Shown here one piece after another: positions 36,101-47,041 of a stretch of DNA of 64,000 nucleotides. The stretch is from Ostrinia nubilalis (Eukaryota; Arthropoda; Insecta; Lepidoptera; Crambidae): positions 8,625,501 through 8,689,500 of the forward strand of contig NC_087093.1 of the NCBI RefSeq assembly GCF_963855985.1, written 5' to 3'. Below the pieces are notes generated by a model. It was not told where the DNA came from. It saw only the letters and a list, made by a program, of their open reading frames with translations, and did not search any database. The position numbers and the translations under genes are program-made. Numbering within the stretch: position 1 is the stretch's first letter; every line of letters starts with the position of its first letter.

Positions 36101-36421
36101 TTTTAAATATTTAATTGGTAGGATGTATTTCTTTTGTAAAAGAGCATTCTCATTTATCAACAGCAAATCACTAATTTGTATGTAATAATGTATTATTATT
36201 TTCTTTACTTATTAGCTAGTCCAGGCACAGTCATGACTGCAGAGATGCTAACTGAGATTGACACTTTCAAATTTTAATTGTAATTAAAATAACCGCAGGA
36301 TCGGTCACACTGTCTACGCTGCAGGCACTGCACTGTTTAGTCTTTGAGCATAATGCCTTCTTCATTAATATAAATAAGTAGTAGGAATAGGAAATATTTT
36401 TCTGTTTACAAGTTGAATATA
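33163..36421. other. Intergenic region downstream of menin
   Basis: It holds a candidate menin polyadenylation signal (AATAAA, 33470-33475), the MITE at 34600-34788 and otherwise AT-rich DNA. A possible orphan exon at 36216-36277 is described among the findings. No supported gene was seen. Confidence 0.5.
34600..34788. mobile_element. Foldback MITE, 189 bp
   Basis: The ends GAGCCCCGATTACGGTAA and their reverse complement open a near-continuous inverted repeat of about 80 bp per arm, including GATTGGTCAA.ACAGCTGACGTACGC. No clear target duplication. Confidence 0.8.
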
Positions 36422-37981
36422 CACACACCGGCAGATTTAGCGGAACGCAAAAAAAAGTATGAAAATAAGGAAAATTACTACTGATCTATGAAATATTTAT
36501 TATACAAAATAAAGAGATAATTAAAATAAAATAAAATAACATATATTTCTTAAATATTTAGTCGTTTTTATTTAATAAAAAATCATCGAAACGAAATTTC
36601 AATTTTTCAGTTTTGAACAAAAATTAGAAATTGTGGCCAGATTAAAAATTAGGGTAGCTTATCACTAACCAAATGAATTAATTAATGATGGGTATTACCC
36701 CCTCTTGCTCTGATGATGGTTTCCATTCATCTGAGCATGCTGCAGTTAATGTTATGAAGGGTATTTTGGGGCAATGTCTGCCATTCCTCTAGTAACGCGT
36801 TTCTCAACACCACCAGTGGTATTCTGAGTTTAACACATCTTTTAAGAAAGTCCAAGACATGCTCTATAGGATTCTTGTCTAGGGATCTTGCCAGCCACTG
36901 CATCATGGGTATATCCAAATGGTTTAGATGTGCCTGTACTGAGCGAGCACTGTGAAAACGAACATTATCGTGAATTAAACTAAAGGAGTCCACAATAAAT
37001 GGAGTAAATGGCACATCATGTTCTTCTAAAATGTTCCTAGTGTACCATTCAGAAGTCGTATTTCCTCCATCACCCACCACTAACTCCGTGCGAGCTCCCA
37101 AACAAATCCTTCCCCACACCAGAATTAAGCTACCTCCATAAACCACGATATTTTCAAAATTAAGACTAAATGTTACGTTCTCTTTGTGTCTCCATATTCG
37201 CTATCTTCCATCGATCTGGTTTAAGAGAGCTCTGCACTCATAAGTGAAGAGATCATGCCTCCAGTCGTTCAAGACCCAATCACGATATTCACGTGAAAAG
37301 TTCAATATGTTTTTTCGGTGCTGTGTCACAAGTTGGAGCTTTCTCGGGTATGCACGACCCTATACCAACTTCAGTAAATCTCCTGTGAACTGTGGGCTCA
37401 GTCACTCTTACTCCTCGAGTGTCTTTAAGGTTATTTCTGGCTTGAACAGCAGGTAACCGCGACTTTCTGAAAACTCGAAGTTGTAAAAAACGGTCATCCC
37501 GTCGCGAAGTACGCCTTTTTCTGACTTGAACCCTCCTCCTAACGACAGAAATGATCAATCTGTACCGTTGGTTACTGCCATGGGTGGTCGATACTGATCA
37601 ACGACGTCTTACGGCAGCCGATTTGTATGCATGGCCGTTACTTCTCATTTCATCTGCCTTAATGATTTCTGACGGTGCTAAGCTGGGCATAATAAACCCT
37701 TATAAGTAACTGAATGCTTACACAACAAAATTCTCAGAAAAAAAACATCTTTCACGTAAAAGAAATCCAAATTAGCAAAAGCTTCATTCAATTCAAAACA
37801 CTCAACGAAACTGTTGATGGGGTAATTTAAACAAAATAATTAAAAAAATATACTGTTGGCAATTATTTTTTTCATATTTAGAATAAAATTAAAAAATAAT
37901 GTCATAATTAGGCATTTTTTTCCTAAAATAATGATGATATTGATGCTTTTTTTTCCGTTCCTCTAAATCTGCCGGTGTGTG
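36422..37981 (-). mobile_element. Tc1-like transposon, degenerate, 1560 bp
   Basis: The ends CACACACCGGCAGATTTAG (left) and the matching inverted sequence (right) are flanked by TA (36420-36421 and 37982-37983). It carries a broken transposase on the minus strand. Confidence 0.88.
36727..37690 (-). pseudogene. Broken Tc1-like transposase
   Basis: Read from 37690 downward, a start-like MPSLAPSEI leads into a stop within about 30 codons. An HTH-type segment follows in another frame (RRVQVRKRRTSRRDDRF, 37558-37289), and then the catalytic half (36727-37146) with VWGRICLGARTEL, HDNVRFHSARSV and DKNPIEHVLD. These match the Tc1-family DDE core: the second Asp is in HDN and the Glu in NPIEH. Several frameshifts and stops separate the blocks, so no functional enzyme is encoded. 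It is only distantly similar to the second Tc1-like element at 38834-40400, so the two are different families. Confidence 0.85.
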
Positions 37982-38833
37982 TAATAAAATCGAGAAAGTA
38001 TTATTATAAAAATGTGTTTTTCTTATTAATATTATTTTATAATATTCTTTGCCTTTTTCATAAAAATCTTTCGACATAAAAACTGTTACATTTTATCTAT
38101 TTTATTCCCTGCCCGTATTAGACGAGCAGGTGATCGCCAGACCTACGTCATTTTTTATGGGCTATATTTCACCGGGACACCATAGATAGCGGCGCAACCA
38201 GTCGCCGCTACCAACAAAATGTATACAGCCATAGAGAAAAGTAATACTTATACAGCTTTGTGCAACCAAACGGACACAGGTGAGTAACTCTATAGTAGGG
38301 AATTTAGTGCAAGAACCCCTCCACTTTGGTATAGAAGGCTCATTTTTGCAACAGTGGTTCTTTGGGTGCTCCTGAGTGGATTTCCGTCGGTAGACATCGG
38401 GAGCCCCCCCTGTGGTAGCAGGGGGAGGGGGGGCAAGTTTCCTTCCGCCACGCTTCACTTTAAGGCCCATATCTTCAAAACTATGGGTATTAGGGCAAGT
38501 GTGGTATCATTTTCGGATAATTAAAGGATGGCGAATTCATTTCTAGAACAAGCTTTTTGCCTTTTCATACAAAAAATAGAAATATTGAGTAAAATTCACA
38601 AAAACCAAAAAGTATTTTTTTAAATAAACGTCGTTAACTTTTAAACCAATGAAGATAATCTAATAAAAAAAATATGACCTGAAAGCTACATTTATCAGGA
38701 TTATAAAAATATAACATTGAATGGTACTTTTTTCGCAAAAAGTGGGTGAAAAAAATTTTTTCTTCAGGACACAGCGGGCGAATTTTATTGCGCATCGGAA
38801 AAAAATATTTATTTTATCCATGAATTCATAATA

Positions 38834-40400
38834 CACTCTGAGGCACAATTAACCGCCCACTTACATTTTCCGATGTAACTGCCACAATTAATTATGGATT
38901 GTTTTTTTTCTTGGCTATTTTGTAGATTGGATGATAACAAAAGAAAAAAAAACTTTCAATCAGATATTGCTTTAATTTTTAATACGTAATGAAAAAAAGT
39001 TTGAAATTACCAAATAATGAAGAAAAATAACGGTGATGATAAACAATCTAAAACTTTTAGTTGGTATTAAAAACAAAAAGTTAATAATGAGTACTGCCTC
39101 CTCTGGCTCTTATGACTTCTTCCAGTCGATTTGGAACACCATCCATTATGTCTTGAATATCTGACTGCGGTATATTCTCCCACTCTTCGACCACAGCAAT
39201 CTTCAGCTCATTAATCGAAGTAGGAGCCGGAACCCGACTTCGTACTCGCTTTTTAAGATTGTCCCAAACGTGTTCAATGGGGTTTAGGTCCGGGCTTCGT
39301 GCCGGCCATGGTAATCGGGCTATACCCACGGTATCAAGATACTCCGTAACGACTCTAGCAACGTGCGCACGTGCATTAAAAGAAAATCGTCTCCAATAAA
39401 TGGGGCAAAAGGGATGACATGAGGTTCTAAGACCTCTTCCACGTACCTCTGAGCGTTTACGCTGCCTCTTTCAAACACAACCAACTCTGTACGAGCCTCA
39501 TAAGTAATACCACCCCATACCATGACTGAGCCACCTTGATAGCCCACTGTTTCCACAACAGCACACTGTGCAAACCTCTCACCGGGGCGTCGGTACACAC
39601 GCCGCTGGCGTCCATCGGGACCTCTTAGAGCTACTCTGTACTCATCAGAGAAGAGGACGTTCTTCCATTGGTCCATGGTCCAGTTACGGTATTGTTGAGC
39701 AAATCGAAGTCTTACCCTCCGGTGCTCTGTGGTCAATGCTGGGACTCGACCTGGCCGGAATCCAGTCAAATTACGTTCTGCAAGCCTTCTTCTTATGGTC
39801 CTAACGCTAACACTTACATTTCGTACTTCATATAGGCGGTTACGGGCTTCGGGAGCTGTAGTGAAGCGATTTCTTAAAACGTTGGACACGATGAAGCGGT
39901 CATCTCGTTCAGAGGTGCACCTCCTACGACCTTGTCCTGGTCTTCTGGTGTAAGATACAGTTTCTCTGTATCGTCGGACGGCATCACGTATCGTAGTTCG
40001 AGGATATGACAGCATACGGCCTATACGACGTTGGCTGTATCCAGCATCTGAAAGCGCCACCGCTCTAGCTGCACCGGCTGCATCCAATGGCATTTTACTG
40101 AGTAAAAGGCAACTGACACACTCTCACGCACCTCAAGAACTAAGAAATGTGTCTAAAAACTTTACACGCAATACTTAATGTCCGCGCAAAACAATCAGTC
40201 GGCAAGTCAATTTTTGACTAAAATCAATAAAACAGACTCACACATGAGGGTATCTTTAAAAACGTGGTAGAAACTGTCTTAATTCATCAGAAACTATCCA
40301 CTTAATAAATTGTCATTCAACTTCATGAGCGTTTAGTTAAGTATTGTAAACAAAGTTAGGCCGCTTTAGTTGGGTGGGCGGTTAATTGTGCCTCAGAGTG
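38834..40400 (-). mobile_element. Tc1-like transposon, 1567 bp, in left arm of copy 2
   Basis: The ends CACTCTGAGGCACAATTAACC and the inverted match are flanked by TA (38832-38833, 40401-40402). The empty site is visible in the uninterrupted arms (about 889-905, and on the other strand at 48390-48410). Confidence 0.93.
39081..40093 (-). pseudogene. Nearly intact Tc1-like transposase with one frameshift
   Basis: The ORF 40093-39320 gives the N-terminal HTH region (SQRRIGRMLSYPRTTIRDAV) and the first catalytic Asp (VLFSDEY, D150), followed by VMVWGGITYEARTEL. The remainder, 39329-39081, continues in another frame with the block SPDLNPIEHVWDNLKKRV, which has the catalytic Glu. At the junction (about 39360-39390) the usual HDNARxH block with the second catalytic Asp is missing. 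A small deletion explains both the frameshift and the lost residue. The rest of the ~330-aa enzyme is undamaged, so the inactivation is probably recent. Confidence 0.88.
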
Positions 40401-41081
40401 TATTTGGTTCATAAGCAAGCAAGGATTATTATTTTAGAATTTATTTAGAGTTGCTGGCACATCAATCTACCATAATTTGTATTTTTTCGTCAATTGATTT
40501 TGAACTCTATGTGTGAGACATAAGGTTGAAAATAGCTTAAATACATTTTAATATTGAAAATATCATAAGAAGAAACAAGAAGAAAGCACTAAATAAAGAA
40601 CTTTAATTTGTCTAAACGTCTTAATGATTATTATTATTTTAATTAACACTTTTATTTCTACATACTATTGTACCAGTGATTTAACGGAAAGGTAAGTGTG
40701 AGGAAAATGAGGTTTCACAATCATAGTACGGGAGATATTTTTAGCACAAAGGTTACGGCTGTGACCGTTTTAGTTGTTTTTTTCAGACAGCACCAGCTTG
40801 TGCACTACTTCTTGCACTTACATCTCACCATTTCCAGGCAAGCCTCGGCAGCTACGGGCAAACCGGTCCATGTAGGCTCTATCTTGCTATCGGCTCTGGT
40901 CCACCCCCAACCAGTCGGGTAAAGGGAAGACTGAGTCGGTTGCTTGCAACTAATCCTATACGCGAACCCCTTGGATTGATCTAATAAGTAAGTGGATAGA
41001 TCTTGAACAAGGGACGACTAGAAAAGAGGACCAAAATCCCAACAGAACAGCCTAATCTGGTTTACTGACAGCTCAAAGATG

Positions 41082-41283
41082 CAGTAGCGGCGTAGGGGGG
41101 GGCGGGCCGCCCCGGGTGCCAAGCATCAGAGGGTGACACATGTCGCACAGATTAGTACTCACTGGCGGATCTGCATAGCAAGTCTGAGGTCTATGTCACT
41201 GTCTTTCAATCTTGGAATCGGTAGGTAACCCCAAAATCGTGGGGGTTACCAGGGGGTGCCTTATAGGACTTACACCGCCACTG
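41082..41283. mobile_element. hAT MITE, 202 bp, with 8-bp duplication
   Basis: The ends CAGTAGCGGCGTA and TACACCGCCACTG are inverted, and the flanks are a perfect octamer, CAAAGATG (41074-41081 and 41284-41291). It contains GGGGGTGCC-type segments shared with the fragment at 48513-48595. Confidence 0.85.
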
Positions 41284-41400
41284 CAAAGATGGCCTTGGGA
41301 AAGGGAACGGGCGTCTACTGTAAACAGTGTAAACACTTCGAACATAGTGAACGCTTAAAGAGGTTTGCTACAGTGTTTCAAGCTGAATTCTACGCTATAA

Positions 41401-41413
41401 TATGTGTGCACTA
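41401..41413. repeat. 13-bp target-site duplication of LINE B (left)
   Basis: TATGTGTGCACTA is repeated exactly at 47042-47054. Confidence 0.93.
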
Positions 41414-41600
41414 GCCTATATATAATGGGGGGTAGAAGTTGCTCGCGTCCGTAGGAAACACCACCTTTTCCGAGGCCCACCCTACACGTGCCCCCCGGGT
41501 GGTGCCAAATGAGCGACAACGCCGAACAACAGGCGGCGGTTAAATAACCTGACCATCTGGTGCACCATAAACCAAGGAGGACTAAATCCCTCCTAAAAGC

Positions 41601-43352
41601 ATGGCCATGTCACCTTGGGAAAGCGACATGTGTAATCCTCCCATCCCCCTCCACTCCCCCCACACCTCAATAATCCTCACTCCTCCCCATCAACCCACTC
41701 CTCTCCAGTCTCCCACCCACCACACCCTACATAGCCGAACCGTGGCGGCGCATAACCACACCGGGCCCGCAAAGCCCTGGGGCACTAAATACCCCCTAAA
41801 AGCTCGCACCACACTTTCACCATGGGCAGGTGGCAGTGTGCGTTACTATCTTCCGCCCGCACACCTTATGATGGCAGACTCGAAAAATGTATTGCCCCAG
41901 GAGGGTACCACCGAAGGTGGAGAATCCCTCACCGGACCCAATCCGGTCTGTCCCACGTACTCTGGGGGGGACAAAGAATGCCACAAGCCAGGATCAAGCC
42001 TGGACTTAACATGCCTAGCAGAGGCGATCCCATCCACCGCGCCGGTCGACACCCTGTCGCCCTGGAACGTGGTGATGCACAAGCGGCCCAAGAAGGGCGA
42101 TAAGAAGAAGCAGCAGGAGCAGCAACAACAACAACAGCAACGACAGGCAGGCAAACCGGCTCGCGTTCGTCCCAGCAGGCGAGCGAGACAGAAAGCCCGC
42201 CAGTCGCTAAACTCAAGAACACCCCACGTGGCGGAAACGCAGCGTGAGAATCTGCCGTCCACCTCCAAGGTGTTGACCGATTCGCAGGGCACCACGAATC
42301 ATAATCCTCCACCCCCACCACCGCCACCACCACCACCACCACCACCACCATCATCACTACCTCCTCCTCCCCCACCCCCACCTACGTTACCCAGTCAGGC
42401 GAAGGGTAAGGCTCCGGGAGGTTATCACGGTCGGCGGACTGCAGCGACGGCAACCCCTGCGCTTGAAAAGGCGCAACCTGGGAAGTGTGAACGTGCTTCA
42501 GCGAAGCGCGCCCGCCTGGACGAAACCAGGTCCCCCAGGGGGGAAGCCAAGCGTGCAAAAACCGACGTGAGGCCAAAGCGGACGATGAGCTACGCGGATG
42601 CGAGTCAATCGCATCTGCAGATAGCGGTGACCACCGTCCCGCCGAGGGACCTCACTATGAGCCAAGCGGAGCGGATCCGTATTGCTATCGATGATAGAAT
42701 CACGGATACTGCTCTAACCCCAGGCATGCGTGCTCCGTCTTTGCGCGGTCGTCCCTATCTTTATGAGGGGGCTTTCGCGTTTTGGTGCGAGGATGCAAGG
42801 TCCCGCGAATGGCTGGAGAACCAGGTGAAATCCATTCCCTCACCTATCCCGGACACAACCCTGACAGTTGTAAAGCTGTCAGAAGTAAGGAGGAGGCTGA
42901 GAGCGGGACTTCTCCTACACAGCCACATTACCGACCCGGTGACGCTGCAAAAGGTCATCAGCAACCAAAACCCTTGGTACAAGGTGGACACCTGGCAGTG
43001 CATCAGCGCCTCGGTGACAGAGGGAGCAGAAGTAGCGGAGGAAGGTCCGTCATCTAGGTACAAAGCTGTGTACCTGGTCCTGGGGATCCCTGAGGACCAA
43101 AAACAGACCATCCTCGACAGAGACCGTCGGGTATCACACCTGTCTGGTGGTGGCTACATCAAATTCTTCAGTAGCAAGGAGGAAGAATCGGAGGCCACCA
43201 CCACAACCACAGCAGCGACGAAGGAGTCGTCGACCCCAGAGCCTTCCACCTCAGCTCCCCATCAGGGTCAGAGCGAGTTGGAGACAGCCTCGCCACTAAA
43301 GACGGAAGGAGGGACCAGTGAAGACGAAGATGGCCTCCTTAACAGTCCTTAA
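41601..43352 (+). CDS. LINE B ORF1 with polyproline tract
   Basis: A 583-aa protein. The N-terminal region is Pro/His/Thr-rich and low in complexity. It is followed by a Lys- and Gln-rich stretch (about 167-195), a long polyproline double tract (about residues 235-265, encoded by CCN codons with CCACCN runs), then a basic region. A folded region (about 345-535) resembles DUF4780 of insect LINE ORF1 proteins, and the tail is acidic and Ser/Thr-rich. No zinc knuckle is seen. The function is probably RNA binding in the LINE ribonucleoprotein. It overlaps the ORF2 start by 35 bases in a different frame. The N-terminal ATG at 41601 (ATGGCCATGTC) is the first in frame. Confidence 0.8.
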   Translation: MAMSPWESDMCNPPIPLHSPHTSIILTPPHQPTPLQSPTHHTLHSRTVAAHNHTGPAKPWGTKYPLKARTTLSPWAGGSVRYYLPPAHLMMADSKNVLPQEGTTEGGESLTGPNPVCPTYSGGDKECHKPGSSLDLTCLAEAIPSTAPVDTLSPWNVVMHKRPKKGDKKKQQEQQQQQQQRQAGKPARVRPSRRARQKARQSLNSRTPHVAETQRENLPSTSKVLTDSQGTTNHNPPPPPPPPPPPPPPPSSLPPPPPPPPTLPSQAKGKAPGGYHGRRTAATATPALEKAQPGKCERASAKRARLDETRSPRGEAKRAKTDVRPKRTMSYADASQSHLQIAVTTVPPRDLTMSQAERIRIAIDDRITDTALTPGMRAPSLRGRPYLYEGAFAFWCEDARSREWLENQVKSIPSPIPDTTLTVVKLSEVRRRLRAGLLLHSHITDPVTLQKVISNQNPWYKVDTWQCISASVTEGAEVAEEGPSSRYKAVYLVLGIPEDQKQTILDRDRRVSHLSGGGYIKFFSSKEEESEATTTTTAATKESSTPEPSTSAPHQGQSELETASPLKTEGGTSEDEDGLLNSP

Positions 43353-46300
43353 ATCCACCATCGACGTCATACAAACCAACCTCCAGCACAAACAAATAGC
43401 GGCGGCGTCACTACGCAGGGTGCTGGAGGTAAATAACAATAGGACCGTCGCCCTGATCCAAGAGCCCTGGATCAGAAACAACAAAATCTGCGGCCTAAAC
43501 AACACAGGAGGTAAGTTACTAGTAAACACCTCCATTGATAAACCAAGAACGTGTATTTACATGCCGAACACGTTAAGCTGTACCATGTTAAATCAGTTCT
43601 GTTCCAGAGATGTCACCGCAGTGAAAACCGTGACAGAACAACAAACCCTAGTGCTAGCCTCAGTGTATATGCCAAGTGAGGATGCAGTTCCCTCACAAGA
43701 ACTCACCGCACTGGTACAACACTGTAGAGAGCAGGCCTGGGGCTTGATCATCTCCGCAGACTGCAACGCACACCACCCGCTGTGGGGAAGTACGGATTCA
43801 AACAAAAGGGGTGAGTTACTAACTGAATATTTATTCCAATCGAACCTGAATATTATGAACAAAGGAGCTGAACCCACCTTCGTAAGTTCAAGGTACCAAA
43901 CTATAATAGATCTGACGCTGGCAACACATGAGGCGGCGGAACTGATTGAAGGCTGGCATGTGTCAAACGAGCCATCCTTTGCGGACCACCGACGCATATG
44001 TTACCAAATAAAAATGAAACTAACAGACCCTGTTCCATATCGTAACCCCCGTAAAACCGATATAACAAGGTACACTAAAATACTAACCAAAACACTAAAC
44101 GATACACAAATGACAGATGTAACACTTAGCACTAACAATATAGAGCTAAACATACAAAACCTCACAACTGCTCTAACGAAAAGCTACGAAGAGTCATGCC
44201 CAGAAGTTACTCCCAAAGTTGCGAACAAAGGTTCCTGGTGGGGGCCGGAACTTGAACGCCTTCGGAAAAAACTCAGGACACTTTTCAACCGAGCGAAAAA
44301 CACCAGAACCAATGAAGACTGGAACAAATACAAAGAAGCACAGAAGCACTACAAGAAGCGGATCAGATTCCGTAGTAGAGAACACTGGCGCAATTTCTGT
44401 AGTAGCATAAACTCAACAAGCCAGGCTGCTAGGATTAAGAAAATCCTATCAAAAGGTGATCTCAATCTCCTGGGCTTCCTAAAGAAGGAAGACGGCACCT
44501 ACACGAACACGGAAGATGAAACAAGCACAATGCTGCTAAAAACACACTTTCCGGGTTGTAAGATCACATCGATCGCAAGGTGGCAGGATGAACAACAAAG
44601 CACACCGACAAACGAAGAGTGGAAAATCGCCAATAGTATAGCAACAGCGGATAAAGTAAATTGGGCGCTAAATAGCTTTCAACCCTTTAAATCCGCAGGA
44701 CTGGACGGAATCTTCCCAGCGCTATTACAATGGCAAACAGCCCAAATACTAAAGTACCTAGTACAGATATACCGGGCATGCATAGCTTTTAAATACATAC
44801 CCAAGCCATGGAGGGAAGCAAAAGTAATCTTTTTACCGAAACCGGGAAAAGAAGACTACACACAGGCAAAATCCTTCAGACCAATTAGTCTAACATCGTT
44901 CCTACTAAAAGGACTGGAAAGATTGGTAGACCGGCATCTCAGGGATGGCGTGCTGAAAAGCAAACCACTACACCCCCAACAACACGCCTACAGGAAAGGC
45001 AGATCAACAGAGTCGGCTCTACACATGGTAGTACATAAAATAGAGTCGGCCATCACAAACAAAGCGTCAACCCTTGCTGTCTTCATAGACATAGAAGGAG
45101 CGTTTGATAAAACTATGCACAACAGCATAAACCACGCCCTGGAACAATTCAACGTAGAACCAACCGTAAGAAGCTGGGTCACGGAACTAGTTAGTAAAAG
45201 GGCGGTTCAGGTGGTGGCGAACACGACTACCAGAGCAGAGGTTGTCAGAGGATGCCCTCAAGGAGGCGTCCTATCGCCACTACTATGGAACATGGTAGTG
45301 GACAGTCTGTTAAGGAAACTAAATGACAGAGGGTACACAGCCATTGGATATGCAGATGACATCACCATACTGTTAAACGGAGGGGCTGAAAACGTGCTAT
45401 GTGAAATAATGCGTTCAGCCCTAAACATTGTTGAAAACTGGTGCAACGACCACCAGCTGTCAGTAAACCCAAACAAAACTGAACTAATCCTTTTCACTAA
45501 CAAAAGGAAACTACCAGAGCTCCAGCTACCAGAACTCTTTAAAACAAAACTCTCCCTCTCAACACAAGTGAAGTATCTGGGCATCACCTTTGACCACAAA
45601 TTGAACTGGGCGAGTCACATTGAAAACAAGACAAAGAAGGCCTGTATAGCATTTTATCAGTGTAAAAGACTCATTGGTAGCAGATGGGGTCTTAACCCTA
45701 AGATAACACTTTGGCTCTACACATCAGTTATCAGGCCCTCTGTCACTTATGGATCAGTTGTCTGGTGGCCCAGAACAAAACTATCCACAGTAAGATCAAA
45801 ACTCCAAAGCCTGCAACGTCTAGCAAGCATAGCGGCCACTGGTTGCATGAGAACCACACCATCGGCATCACTTGAGTACCTTCTGAATCTTAGACCCTTA
45901 GATCTCATCATTCAGGAGGAAGCGCAAGCAGCCGCTCTAAGACTTAAAGGAAACGGCCTATGGAAGCAAAACAAGGAGACAGGACACTCTGCGATCCTGC
46001 AGAAAACCATAAAAGAAATACCTCTCACTGAGGCACCCATCGACAGGATACCCTGTGAACACATTTTCGACCGAAGATATAATATCCAACTTACAGCGGA
46101 GACGCGAGATTACTCTGGAATCAATGAAGTTAGGATATACACGGACGGCTCCATAACTCAAACGGGTACAGGAACTGGTGTCTTCTCGAATGATCTTAAT
46201 ATAAGAATATCAACAACATTAGATAAACACAATACAATTTTCCAAGCAGAATGCATTGGAATTACCAAAGCAGCACAGGCGGTAACAGCCAGAGACATCC

Positions 46301-46956
46301 GAGGTCTAAACATAAGAATTATCTCGGATAGTGCATCCGTACTGCAAGCGCTAAAAAGCAACACAATAACAACGGCCCTTATATTGGAATGCCATGAAGC
46401 GCTCCAAGACATTGCAGCTGTAAATGGAGTTACCCTGCAATGGATCAAAGGGCACAGTAACTCTTTAGGCAACGACGCAGCGGATGAACTGGCAAAAAGA
46501 GGTTCGGACACAACAGTATTTGGCCCGGAACCAATACTGCCGATACCACAAGCACAGATCAGGAACTGGCTGCGTTCCAAAACAGAAGAAAAACACCACA
46601 CAGAATGGAAAAATAGCGAAGGATGCAGGCAAACAAAAGATGCGGTTCCGGACGTATCGAAAAAGTTCTCCCGCAGCCTCATCAGACTAAACAGGGACAG
46701 CATCCGCAAGGTCTTAAGTGTCATAACCGGACACTGTATGCTAAACAAGCACCTATACAATATAGGTGTCACAGACAGCCCACTATGCAGGGGGTGCATG
46801 GAGGCAGAGGAAACACCGCAGCATGTGCTCATGGAGTGCAGTAGCGTGGAAGAACAACGGGCTCAATTTCTTCGATCACCGTCGTCGCTACAGGAAGCCT
46901 GCAGCAGCCTGGACGGGCTGCTCGCCTTCTGGGGGGATCTGGGGTGGTTGGAGTAG
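43318..46956 (+). CDS. LINE B ORF2: endonuclease, reverse transcriptase, RNase H
   Basis: A 1212-aa polyprotein without stops. The endonuclease has QEPW (48-51), SADCNAHHPLWGS and ADHRRI. The reverse transcriptase has FLPKPGKEDY, SFRPISLTSF, FIDIEGAFDK (589-598), CPQGGVLSPLLW and YADD (678-681). RNase H has YTDGS (D943), ISDSASVLQAL and KGHSNSLGNDAADELAKRG (H1046). The C-terminal motif CRGCMEAEETPQHVLMEC is a zinc-binding signature. It is homologous to LINE A ORF2 but clearly a different family. Translation probably depends on ribosome reinitiation or frameshifting within the 35-bp overlap with ORF1, or begins at the ATG at 43318. All catalytic residues are present. Confidence 0.94.
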   Translation: MKTKMASLTVLKSTIDVIQTNLQHKQIAAASLRRVLEVNNNRTVALIQEPWIRNNKICGLNNTGGKLLVNTSIDKPRTCIYMPNTLSCTMLNQFCSRDVTAVKTVTEQQTLVLASVYMPSEDAVPSQELTALVQHCREQAWGLIISADCNAHHPLWGSTDSNKRGELLTEYLFQSNLNIMNKGAEPTFVSSRYQTIIDLTLATHEAAELIEGWHVSNEPSFADHRRICYQIKMKLTDPVPYRNPRKTDITRYTKILTKTLNDTQMTDVTLSTNNIELNIQNLTTALTKSYEESCPEVTPKVANKGSWWGPELERLRKKLRTLFNRAKNTRTNEDWNKYKEAQKHYKKRIRFRSREHWRNFCSSINSTSQAARIKKILSKGDLNLLGFLKKEDGTYTNTEDETSTMLLKTHFPGCKITSIARWQDEQQSTPTNEEWKIANSIATADKVNWALNSFQPFKSAGLDGIFPALLQWQTAQILKYLVQIYRACIAFKYIPKPWREAKVIFLPKPGKEDYTQAKSFRPISLTSFLLKGLERLVDRHLRDGVLKSKPLHPQQHAYRKGRSTESALHMVVHKIESAITNKASTLAVFIDIEGAFDKTMHNSINHALEQFNVEPTVRSWVTELVSKRAVQVVANTTTRAEVVRGCPQGGVLSPLLWNMVVDSLLRKLNDRGYTAIGYADDITILLNGGAENVLCEIMRSALNIVENWCNDHQLSVNPNKTELILFTNKRKLPELQLPELFKTKLSLSTQVKYLGITFDHKLNWASHIENKTKKACIAFYQCKRLIGSRWGLNPKITLWLYTSVIRPSVTYGSVVWWPRTKLSTVRSKLQSLQRLASIAATGCMRTTPSASLEYLLNLRPLDLIIQEEAQAAALRLKGNGLWKQNKETGHSAILQKTIKEIPLTEAPIDRIPCEHIFDRRYNIQLTAETRDYSGINEVRIYTDGSITQTGTGTGVFSNDLNIRISTTLDKHNTIFQAECIGITKAAQAVTARDIRGLNIRIISDSASVLQALKSNTITTALILECHEALQDIAAVNGVTLQWIKGHSNSLGNDAADELAKRGSDTTVFGPEPILPIPQAQIRNWLRSKTEEKHHTEWKNSEGCRQTKDAVPDVSKKFSRSLIRLNRDSIRKVLSVITGHCMLNKHLYNIGVTDSPLCRGCMEAEETPQHVLMECSSVEEQRAQFLRSPSSLQEACSSLDGLLAFWGDLGWLE

Positions 46957-47041
46957 GAAGATAAACCACAAATCGCGCACAATGGCCCTATCATGAGGCT
47001 AAGTGCGGTAATCGATTGCCCTGCAAAACTAACTAACTAAC

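Larger units (their letters stand above)
40985..41413 (+). pseudogene. LINE ORF2/RNase H fragment, left part (copy 2)
   Basis: This is the plus-strand counterpart of 6290-6010. It encodes a decayed RNase H start (LVY..SSKMALGKGTGVYCK, FQAEFYAIICVH) and is split by the hAT MITE at 41082-41283. It is cut at 41413 by insertion of LINE B and continues at 47042. Confidence 0.7.
41414..47041 (+). mobile_element. Full-length non-LTR retrotransposon B (I/LOA-like)
   Basis: 5628 bp between exact 13-bp target duplications. There is a short 5' UTR, then ORF1 (41601-43352) overlapping ORF2 (43318-46956) by 35 bp, and a 3' end in a simple repeat, (CTAA)n (47028-47041). Both ORFs are open, which suggests a recent insertion. 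It interrupts the RNase H fragment of the host element. Confidence 0.95.
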
